The position numbers and the translations under genes are program-made. The notes under the pieces were generated by a model that worked only from the letters and a program-made list of their open reading frames with translations, had not been told where the DNA came from and did no database searches. From contig UQYA01000011.1 of NCBI GenBank assembly GCA_900545165.1, forward strand, positions 1 to 28,241: a DNA stretch of 28,241 nucleotides, in the 5' to 3' direction. Origin of the DNA: an uncultured Collinsella sp. (GTDB lineage: Bacteria > Actinomycetota > Coriobacteriia > Coriobacteriales > Coriobacteriaceae). Shown here one piece after another: positions 20,631 to 28,241 of this stretch (positions within the stretch are counted from its first letter, which is position 1; every line of letters begins with the position of its first letter).

Positions 20631-22228
20631 TGTCCGAAACCCTCAATGCCCAGGATATCGCCAAGAAACTGCAGGAGCAGCTCACGAGCCTCTCCGCGAC
20701 GGTCGATACGCATGAGGTTTCAACGGTCGATGAGGTAGGCGACGGCATCGCGCGCGTCTCCGGCCTCAAGAGCGCCATGGCAGGCGAGCTTCTGGAGTTC
20801 AAGAGCTCCGATACCGGTGAGACCGTCTTCGGCCTTGCCCAGAACCTTGACCGTGACGAGGTCGGCGCCGTTCTGTTCGGTGCCGTCGACTCCATCAAGG
20901 AAGGCGACGAGTGCCGCACCACTGGCCGCGTTATGGATATCCCCGTGAGCCGTGCCATGCTCGGCCGCGTCGTCAATCCGCTCGGCCAGCCCATCGACGG
21001 CCTGGGCGACATCGTCGCTACGCACCGTCGCCCCATCGAGTTCAAGGCTCCCGGCGTCATCGATCGTACCCCGGTGTGCGAGCCGGTTCAGACCGGTCTG
21101 CTCGCTATCGACTCCATGGTGCCTATTGGCCGCGGTCAGCGTGAGCTCATCATCGGTGACCGTAAGACCGGTAAGACCGCCATCGCCATCGACGCTATCC
21201 TCAACCAGCGCGGCAAGGGCATGGTCTGCATCTATGTCGCCATCGGCCAGAAGGCCTCCACGGTTGCCAACATCCGCGAGACCCTCGCTCAGCACGGTGC
21301 GCTCGACTACACCATCATCGTTTCGGCTACCGCTGCCGATTCCGCCCCTATGCAGTACATCGCGCCTATGGCCGGTGCCGCTATTGGCGAGTTCTTTATG
21401 TACAACGGCGAGGACGGCAAGCCCGCCAGCGAGACCAACCCCGGCGGCCACGTGCTCGTCATCTACGATGACCTGTCCAAGCAGGCTGTGGCCTACCGTC
21501 AGATGTCGCTGACGCTGCATCGTCCGCCCGGACGCGAGGCCTATCCTGGCGACATCTTCTACCTGCACTCTCGTCTGCTCGAGCGTGCCGTCAAGATGTC
21601 CAAGAAGAACGGCTACGGCTCCATGACGGCACTGCCGATCATCGAGACCCAGGACGGCGACGTCTCGGCCTACATTCCGACCAACGTCATTTCCATTACC
21701 GATGGTCAGATCTACCTGCAGTCCGAGCTCTTCTTCCAGGGTCAGCGCCCGGCAGTCGACGTGGGTATCTCCGTGTCCCGCGTCGGTGGCGATGCGCAGA
21801 CCAAGGCCATGAAGCAGGTCGCCGGTAACCTCCGTCTGGACCTCGCTTCCTATCAGGAGCTCGCTGGCTTTACGCAGTTCGGCTCCGACCTCGACGAGGC
21901 TACTCAGAAGCAGCTGACCCACGGTGCTCGCATGACCGAGCTCCTGAAGCAGCCGCGTTACAAGCCGTTTGAGGTTGGCGAGCAGATCGTTACGCTGTTC
22001 GCTGGCAACGAGGGCTTCCTGGATGACCTGGAGATCGCCGACGTGCTGCCTTTCCGTGCCGAGCTCATCGAGTACATGGACAATGGCTTTGGCTCGCTGC
22101 TCGACAAGGTTCGCGCCAAGAAGATCGATGATGACACCAAGGCTGAGCTCTTGCGCGTCATCGGCGACTTCAAGCAGCAGTTCATGGCCAAGCACCATTC
22201 GGATGTTTCTGGATCAGAGGAGAACTAA
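20630..22228 (+). CDS. atpA: F1Fo ATP synthase subunit alpha
   Basis: This 532-residue F1 subunit carries the non-catalytic nucleotide sites. The P-loop is GDRKTGKT (176-183), with Lys in place of the usual Gln. Other signatures are DGIARVSGL in the N-terminal beta barrel, PIGRGQRELIIGDR, VIYDDLSKQAVAYRQMSL, RPPGREAYPGDIFYLHSRLLERA, and ISVSRVGGDAQTKAMK, which contains the arginine that reaches the catalytic site. The length is slightly above the usual 502-515. The start overlaps atpH by one base behind GGAGGTGA. atpG starts 5 bases after the stop. Confidence 0.98.
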   Translation: MSETLNAQDIAKKLQEQLTSLSATVDTHEVSTVDEVGDGIARVSGLKSAMAGELLEFKSSDTGETVFGLAQNLDRDEVGAVLFGAVDSIKEGDECRTTGRVMDIPVSRAMLGRVVNPLGQPIDGLGDIVATHRRPIEFKAPGVIDRTPVCEPVQTGLLAIDSMVPIGRGQRELIIGDRKTGKTAIAIDAILNQRGKGMVCIYVAIGQKASTVANIRETLAQHGALDYTIIVSATAADSAPMQYIAPMAGAAIGEFFMYNGEDGKPASETNPGGHVLVIYDDLSKQAVAYRQMSLTLHRPPGREAYPGDIFYLHSRLLERAVKMSKKNGYGSMTALPIIETQDGDVSAYIPTNVISITDGQIYLQSELFFQGQRPAVDVGISVSRVGGDAQTKAMKQVAGNLRLDLASYQELAGFTQFGSDLDEATQKQLTHGARMTELLKQPRYKPFEVGEQIVTLFAGNEGFLDDLEIADVLPFRAELIEYMDNGFGSLLDKVRAKKIDDDTKAELLRVIGDFKQQFMAKHHSDVSGSEEN

Positions 22229-22233
22229 GCCCC

Positions 22234-23141
22234 ATGGCCAACCTTCGCGACATTAAGAAGCGAATCTCCTCGGTTACCACGACCAAGCAGATCACGCGCA
22301 CGATGGAGATGGTCTCTACGGCCAAGATCCGTCGTGCCCTCGATCGCTCCAAGCAGGCCGAGCCCTATAAGGAGGCGCTGACCGACGTCATGTTGACGGT
22401 CGCCGGCGACGCCTCCTGTTCGGGCACCGATCCCATGCTGCAGAAGCATGAGAGCGTCAAGCATGGCCTGATTGTCGTTATTGCCTCGGACCGCGGCCTT
22501 GCCGGCGGTTTCAATACGACGGTGGAGCGCACGGCCGAAAAGCTCGCCGCTTCTTGGGCGAACGACGGCATCGAGTGCGAGATCATCGCGTGCGGGCGTA
22601 AGCCGGCCACGTATTTCCGTGACCGCGCAAACGTCGTCATGCACTTTGAGGGCAACTCCTCTGAGCCCGATTTTAATCAGGCCCGCATGATCTCCTCTCA
22701 TATCTGCGATGCGTATCGTGCCGGTGAGCTTGACCGTGTCGAGCTTGTCTACCACCACGCCAAGAACCGCGTGGATCAGGAGCTTCGCGTCGAGCATCTG
22801 TTGCCGCTCGACCCCGAGATGATCGCTATGGCCCACGGTCCGCGTAAGAACGAGACCGACGCCCCTAAGCGCATCTCGTCCACGTTCGAGTTCGTGCCCT
22901 CTCCCGAGCATGTTCTCGGCAAGCTTGTGCCGTCTTATATCCTGACGGTCATCTACCAGGCCCTGATCGATTCGGCGGCTGCCGAGCAGGGTGCACGCCG
23001 CAAGGCCATGCACTCCGCGACGGAAAACGCCACCGCGATCATCTCGACCCTTACCCGCACGTATAGTCGCGTGCGCCAGGCTTCGATCACGACCGAGATT
23101 AACGAGATCGTCGGCGGAGCCTCAGCATTGGAGGAACAGTA

Positions 23142-23142
<1 letters not shown>
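22234..23142 (+). CDS. atpG: F1Fo ATP synthase subunit gamma
   Basis: This 302-residue central rotor shaft has the two conserved terminal helices. The N-terminus is LRDIKKRISSVTTTKQITRTMEMVSTAK and the C-terminus is ARRKAMHSATENATAII then QASITTEINEIVGGASAL. The middle is a Rossmann-like domain with SDRGLAGGFN. Length is in the normal range (285-310). Its TAA overlaps the ATG of atpD by one base, so the two are translationally coupled. Confidence 0.97.
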
Positions 23143-24596
<1,454 letters not shown>

Positions 24597-24599
24597 GTT

Positions 24600-24992
24600 A
24601 TGCGTATCCGCATCGTGTGCCCCGTGAGCTGCGCCTATGAGGGCGACGCTGCGTTTGTGTCGATTCCGTCCACGGATGGCGAGTTTGGCGTCCTGCCTGC
24701 TCACTCCAGCGAGATCTGCACGATCGACCGCGGTTACGTTCGCGTTTCCGATAAGGCCATGGGCACTGTCGACCACACGTTTGCCGTGGCCGGCGGCTAT
24801 GCCCAGGTTGCGGACGATGTCGTGACCGTTCTCGCCGAGCGCGCTTGCGATTTGGCGACCGTCGATGCCGACAAGCTTAAAGCTGATATTCAAGGTTTTG
24901 AAGAGAAGCTGGGTAATTTGTCGGAGGATGATGCACGCCGCGCCTACCTCTATAATGAAATCGCATGGTGTAAGCTCAAGCTTGCCCAATAG
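24600..24992 (+). CDS. atpC: F1Fo ATP synthase subunit epsilon
   Basis: This 130-residue rotor subunit can restrain ATP hydrolysis. The N-terminal beta sandwich has the conserved DGEFGVLPAHS motif (about 27-37) and FAVAGGYAQVADDVVTVLAERA. A C-terminal helical pair (from about residue 85) ends in YNEIAWCKLKLAQ. Its length is normal. It is the last gene of the atp operon and is followed by a strong terminator. Confidence 0.96.
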   Translation: MRIRIVCPVSCAYEGDAAFVSIPSTDGEFGVLPAHSSEICTIDRGYVRVSDKAMGTVDHTFAVAGGYAQVADDVVTVLAERACDLATVDADKLKADIQGFEEKLGNLSEDDARRAYLYNEIAWCKLKLAQ

Positions 24993-25028
24993 TCAAACGA
25001 TTTAGCGTTCGACCATTTGCGAACACAT

Positions 25029-25067
25029 CATGCCCGGGATGGCCCAGCCATCCCGGGCATGCTTTTT
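25029..25067 (+). terminator. Intrinsic terminator of the atp operon
   Basis: A 14-base perfect GC-rich stem (25029-25042 with 25048-25061, containing GCCCGGGATGG) closes a CCCAG loop and is followed by CTTTTT (25062-25067). It lies between atpC and the murA start and should separate the two transcripts. The murA ribosome-binding site begins within a few bases of the T-run, so any murA promoter must overlap this region. Confidence 0.92.
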
Positions 25068-25080
25068 GAAAGGGTAGACC

Positions 25081-26364
25081 TTGGATATTATCCGCGTTGA
25101 GGGTGGCCACGCCATCGGAGGCTCCGTGCCCGTTTCGGGCGCCAAGAACTCCGCACTCAAACTCATGGCGGCAACGCTTCTGGCGCCGGGCAAGACGACG
25201 CTGCAGAACGTGCCCGATATTTCCGATGTCCACGTGATGGGCAAGGTGCTCAAGGGCATGGGCGCTACGATCGATGTTCTCGACGAGCACACGCTCGAGA
25301 TTGATACCTCTCGGGTCGATTCTTGGGAGGCCCCTTACGAGCTCGTTGCCAAGATGCGTGCTTCCACCGCCGTCATGGGACCCCTGCTGGGTCGCTTCCA
25401 TCGCGCCAAGATCGCCATGCCGGGCGGCTGCAACCTGGGTGCTCGCAAGATCGATATGCACATTCTTGGTCTTGAGGCCCTGGGCGTTGAGTTCGATACT
25501 GCCCACGGTTACATCAACGCTAATGCGCCCCAAGGTCTGCGCGGTACCACCGTCACGCTCGAGTTCGCCAGCGTCGGTGCGACCGAGAACCTCATCATGG
25601 CCTCTGTGCGCGCACAGGGCACCACTGTTATCGACAATGCCGCCCGCGAGCCCGAGATCGTCGATCTCGCCAACATGCTCAACGAGATGGGCGCTAAGAT
25701 TGTCGGCGCCGGTACGCCTGTCGTGACCATCGAGGGCGTGGAAGAGTTGCATCCTGTTACCCATCGCGTAGTGGGCGACCGCATCGAGGCCGGTACCTTT
25801 ATCGTCGCCGGTGCGCTGATGGCCGACGATCGCGGTGTCGATGTCACGGGCTTTTGCCCCATTCACTTGGGCATGGTGCTCAAGAAGATGGAGCTCATGG
25901 GTATCGACTGCAAGCGCGTCGAGGATGGCGTCCATGTGAACCGTGCCGAGCGTATCAAGCCGGTCGACATCCAGACGCTTCCGTTCCCCGGCTTCCCGAC
26001 GGACATGCAGGCGCAGATTATGGTGCTCTCCGCCCTTGCCGACGGCAGTTCCGTTATTACCGAGAACATCTTCGAGAATCGCTTTATGTTTGCCTCTGAG
26101 CTGGTGCGCATGGGTGCCGACATTCGTATCGAGAGCCATCATGCCATGATTCATGGCGTCAAGGGCTTCTCGGGTGCACAGGTTACCTCGCCCGATCTGC
26201 GTGGCGGAGCGGCCCTCGTCGTAGCGGGCTTGATCGCCGACGGGACGACCGAGGTTTCGGCCATCCATCACATCAAGCGCGGCTACGAGCAGTTTGTCGA
26301 AAAGCTGCAGGCGCTCGGCGCGCATGTCGAGCATGCTACCGTCCCCGATCCCGTCATCTACTAA
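25081..26364 (+). CDS. murA: UDP-N-acetylglucosamine 1-carboxyvinyltransferase
   Basis: This 427-residue cytoplasmic enzyme transfers enolpyruvate from PEP to UDP-GlcNAc, the first committed step of peptidoglycan synthesis and the fosfomycin target. Signatures are VSGAKNSALKLMAA with K22 and N23, and the catalytic loop PGGCNLGARKIDMHI with Cys117. The presence of Cys rather than Asp predicts fosfomycin sensitivity. PFPGFPTDMQAQ contains the general-base Asp. The start is TTG 25081 with AAAGGG upstream; it gives the normal N-terminus (MDIIRVEGG) after the initiator. The LCP gene follows 12 bases later, linking it to wall assembly. Confidence 0.97.
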   Translation: MDIIRVEGGHAIGGSVPVSGAKNSALKLMAATLLAPGKTTLQNVPDISDVHVMGKVLKGMGATIDVLDEHTLEIDTSRVDSWEAPYELVAKMRASTAVMGPLLGRFHRAKIAMPGGCNLGARKIDMHILGLEALGVEFDTAHGYINANAPQGLRGTTVTLEFASVGATENLIMASVRAQGTTVIDNAAREPEIVDLANMLNEMGAKIVGAGTPVVTIEGVEELHPVTHRVVGDRIEAGTFIVAGALMADDRGVDVTGFCPIHLGMVLKKMELMGIDCKRVEDGVHVNRAERIKPVDIQTLPFPGFPTDMQAQIMVLSALADGSSVITENIFENRFMFASELVRMGADIRIESHHAMIHGVKGFSGAQVTSPDLRGGAALVVAGLIADGTTEVSAIHHIKRGYEQFVEKLQALGAHVEHATVPDPVIY

Positions 26365-26376
26365 TACAGGTTGCCT

Positions 26377-27612
26377 ATGTTTAATAAAAAGCCCCTCGCG
26401 GATACCACCGCTCGAAGACCCTCAACTGGTGCGCAGGCCAAGATCTACAGTCGCGATAACGTGGCTCGCTATTCCGAGCGCGCTCGTCAACGTCGTCGTA
26501 GCCACACGATTCGTCACGTCGCGCTCATTGTCGTGCTTGGCGTGCTGCTGAGTGCCACTACCGCTGCCGGCCTGTGGTTTGCCACCATTATGGGCAAGCT
26601 CGGCGATTCTAATGTCATTACCGACAATCTGCGTCGGGTTCTGGTTGACACCGATGAGGCAAAGGATCCGTTCTACGTGCTGCTTCTTGGCACCGACGGC
26701 CGTCCGGGCGAGGATACGTATCGTGCCGACTCGATTATCCTGGCACGCATCGACCCCACGCAAAAGCAGGCGACGCTCATTTCCGTTCCGCGCGACACCA
26801 AGGTCGAGTACAAGGGCGAGACCATGAAGATCAACGCCTGCCATACCGTTGGCGGCGCCGAGGCCATGGTCGAGGCTGTCAACGAGCTGTGCGGTGTTCA
26901 GATTTCCCACTATGCCGAGGTCAGCTTCGACGGTATGCAGGCGCTGATTGATTCGGTTGGCGGTATCGACATTAACGCAACCGATGATGTTGACGACCCC
27001 GAGCACCTGGATATTAAGATTACCGCTGGTCAGCAACATATGGACGGCGCCACCGCCCTTACCTATGCCCGCTGCCGCTACACCTATGCCGACGGCGATT
27101 ACACGCGCATGCGCCACCAGCGTCAGGTGCTTGGCGCCCTTGCCAACCAGATTCTCAATAACTTCGATGCCACGAAGATCTTTGGCCTGGTTAATTCGCT
27201 GTCCGATATGCTCGTAACCGATATGAGCGTTCAGGATATCGTGGCTACGGTCAACGCCATGCGCGGTATGGATGTCGACGGTATCTACTCGGCCAACCTG
27301 CCCTCGTACGCCGACGACAGCACCATGATTGACGGTGTGAGCTATGTCTTTGTCTACGAGGACGAGCTCAAGGAAATGATGGAGCGCGTCGATGCCGGCA
27401 AGGATCCCAAGGGTCCCAACACCATGGGTCTTTCCGACGGTTCCAGCTCTACGATCGGCGACCTGAACAACAACACGTCTGACGACTACGCAAACGGTAC
27501 CGCAACCTCATCGGTCAGCTCTGACGATTCCGATGACTCAAGCGATTCGAGCGATTCGGACTACTACGAAGAGCCCACCGGCGACGGCAACGGCTACGAA
27601 GCTAACTACTAG
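26377..27612 (+). CDS. LytR-CpsA-Psr (LCP) family wall-polymer ligase
   Basis: This 411-residue membrane-anchored enzyme attaches teichoic-acid-like or capsular polymers to peptidoglycan. A basic cytoplasmic N-terminus (1-45, RRRSHTIRH) precedes one membrane helix (about 47-69). The LCP domain has LLLGTDGRPGEDTYRADSIILA, ISVPRDTKV with R139/D140, the KINACHTVGG segment, GGIDI, and the late TALTYARCRYTYADGDYTRMRHQRQVL. These include the conserved Arg and Asp residues that bind the lipid pyrophosphate. The C-terminal 55 residues are a low-complexity Ser/Asp/Asn tail ending in EANY, perhaps a wall-spanning linker. The start ATG 26377 is 12 bases after murA, so an operon is likely. Structured element copy C follows the stop. 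Confidence 0.95.
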   Translation: MFNKKPLADTTARRPSTGAQAKIYSRDNVARYSERARQRRRSHTIRHVALIVVLGVLLSATTAAGLWFATIMGKLGDSNVITDNLRRVLVDTDEAKDPFYVLLLGTDGRPGEDTYRADSIILARIDPTQKQATLISVPRDTKVEYKGETMKINACHTVGGAEAMVEAVNELCGVQISHYAEVSFDGMQALIDSVGGIDINATDDVDDPEHLDIKITAGQQHMDGATALTYARCRYTYADGDYTRMRHQRQVLGALANQILNNFDATKIFGLVNSLSDMLVTDMSVQDIVATVNAMRGMDVDGIYSANLPSYADDSTMIDGVSYVFVYEDELKEMMERVDAGKDPKGPNTMGLSDGSSSTIGDLNNNTSDDYANGTATSSVSSDDSDDSSDSSDSDYYEEPTGDGNGYEANY

Positions 27613-27613
27613 A

Positions 27614-27754
27614 GTTACGCGGTTTTACCAAACCGCGTAACCAGTTGACGCTGCAAACCCGCCAGAGCGGCAATCTGCCTTTCAACTTCGGCGGCATGAT
27701 CAGAAGGTCAATGCCACCTCGTTTCAAGGCACCTTGCTCGCTCTGGCGGGTTTT
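27614..27754 (+). repeat. Structured intergenic element, copy C (most complete fold)
   Basis: The element starts 2 bases after the LCP stop. Hairpin 1 is GTTACGCGGTTT/AAACCGCGTAAC (27614-27641). The conserved TTGACGCTGC tract is next. The outer arm AAACCCGCCAGAGC (27655-27668) pairs perfectly over 14 bases with 27740-27753. Inside are GGCA-ATC-TGCC (27669-27679), matching GACA-ATT-TGTC in A and B by a two-sided change, and a hairpin with an AGAA loop (27690-27718). The long inner hairpin has lost its T-run, but the outer stem ends in GCGGGTTTT, so the terminator role seems to have moved to the outer stem. Confidence 0.85.
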
Positions 27755-28186
27755 CGCTCATATGACCCAATCCTCTGTCAAGAGCCACAATGGCCCCGCC
27801 GACCGCTTGCAATCGGTCGGCGGGGCCTGCCGTTAACCCGTCCCGGTCCGCCCCCGGCATGTCATCGACGCCTTCGGCTCAGTCTCATATCCGCGGATAC
27901 CGTTCTGTCGGCCCGCACTCCATTCCTTCGGCGGGGTTCCCCAAGTCTGTCGAGGCGCATGCGGAGGGCTCCGCGCGCACAGCGAAATAGGGGGTATCCC
28001 CGAAGGCCGCCCGGCTCGCCGGGACGGGGGCTATGTCTATTCCGCGCCCTCCCGGCACATCATGCCGAGGGCCCAAAGCCACCTCACGAGCTCGGCCGCG
28101 GTGGCCGCGTTGGCCTTCGCCGCGGGCATGCCGCGGGCGAGCATCTCCTCGCGCCGCCGCAGGAGCCGCTCGGACCCCTTCCTCCC
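27755..28186 (-). mobile_element. 3' end of an IS110-like element with structured noncoding tail
   Basis: Read on the minus strand, the end of a transposase-like frame (28037-28186) is followed by about 280 bases of GC-rich noncoding DNA. This contains CCCGGC-GA-GCCGGG, a long-range CCTTCGG/CCGAAGG pair and a perfect 14-base stem (27792-27805 with 27814-27827). It ends in GGCTCTTGACAGAGG and GGGTCATATGAG (about 27757-27785), similar to IS110-family right ends as I remember them. The left boundary is approximate. A structured noncoding end is where IS1111-type members encode their guide (bridge) RNA. The recognition is by pattern only. Confidence 0.45.
28037..28186 (-). pseudogene. C-terminal fragment of an IS110-like transposase
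   Basis: A minus-strand frame ends at the TAG at 28037-28039. Its last 49 residues include SERLLRRREEMLARGMPAAK and ATAAELVRWLWALGMM, which resemble the IS110/IS1111 C-terminus (a basic helix, an ARGKPxKxA-like turn, then a hydrophobic helix). The frame stays open to the window edge. However, codon use changes abruptly at about 28187 to A/T-rich codons, which suggests the upstream part belongs to a different insertion sequence. The gene is therefore probably broken, but a full element continuing outside the window cannot be excluded. Confidence 0.45.
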
Positions 28187-28241
28187 TGTTAGCGCTAATC
28201 TAAAATTGACCACTTTCGCAAACGCATCTCGCCGAATGCGC
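28187..28241. mobile_element. Candidate terminal sequence of a second insertion sequence
   Basis: From 28187 the sequence reads TGTTAGCGCTAATC and then AAAATTGACCACTTT. It begins with TGT, contains the palindrome TTAGCGCTAA (28189-28198) and has a TTGACCA motif, as found at ends of many IS21-family elements. The abrupt composition change supports a junction with the IS110-like remnant. Only 55 bases are visible, so this is a tentative call. Confidence 0.3.

Noticed and set aside
20720..22198. Minus-strand open frame opposite atpA
   Set aside because: It lies entirely within atpA on the other strand and its composition is that of reverse-complemented GC-rich coding sequence.
27734..28192. Plus-strand open frames of 152 and 66 codons at the right end
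   Set aside because: They run through the structured IS end and opposite the transposase fragment, are Pro/Arg low-complexity and lack ribosome-binding sites.

Overview
The window reads as chromosomal DNA of a high-GC, anaerobic Actinomycetota, most likely a gut Coriobacteriia of the Collinsella type. This rests on codon bias, on the gene order (prfA, prmC, tsaC; an atp operon followed by murA and an LCP gene), and on several families of intergenic palindromes of the kind I associate with Collinsella. The genus is an inference, because no marker such as rRNA is present.

Layout. At 1-2020 lie the end of an unidentified gene overlapping a TIGR04076-type small protein, then a lower-GC AAA_14/DUF4143 ATPase gene preceded by three direct repeats spaced exactly 33 bp apart. 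At 2021-3965 a minus-strand pair encodes an MFS exporter and a low-molecular-weight tyrosine phosphatase. At 3966-5990 are an unrecognised acidic single-pass membrane protein and a LacX/GalM-like aldose epimerase. At 5991-10664 there is a polar amino-acid ABC importer (Tat-type lipoprotein, permease, ATPase) followed by an M20 peptidase. At 10665-17826 are prfA, prmC with a large acidic insertion, a hicAB toxin-antitoxin module, tsaC, glpK and upp. At 18019-24992 is a complete F1Fo ATP synthase operon in the order I-B-E-F-H-A-G-D-C. After a strong terminator come murA and a LytR-CpsA-Psr ligase gene (25081-27612). The right edge (about 27755-28241) holds the 3' end of an IS110-like element, apparently cut by the end of another insertion sequence.

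Functionally this is mostly core metabolism: translation termination (RF1 and its glutamine methylase PrmC), tRNA t6A synthesis, uracil salvage, glycerol phosphorylation, ATP synthesis or hydrolysis, and cell-wall synthesis. The accessory material sits at operon ends.

The most unusual content is intergenic. (1) A structured element occurs three times directly after stop codons (5992, 12026, 27614) and shows compensatory base changes. (2) A REP-like hairpin unit, sometimes with a GTAG foot, occurs singly and as inverted pairs. (3) A separate family of GTGACAAAGGGAC palindromes occurs four times, once fused to the REP-like pair. No tRNA, rRNA, CRISPR array or prophage was seen.
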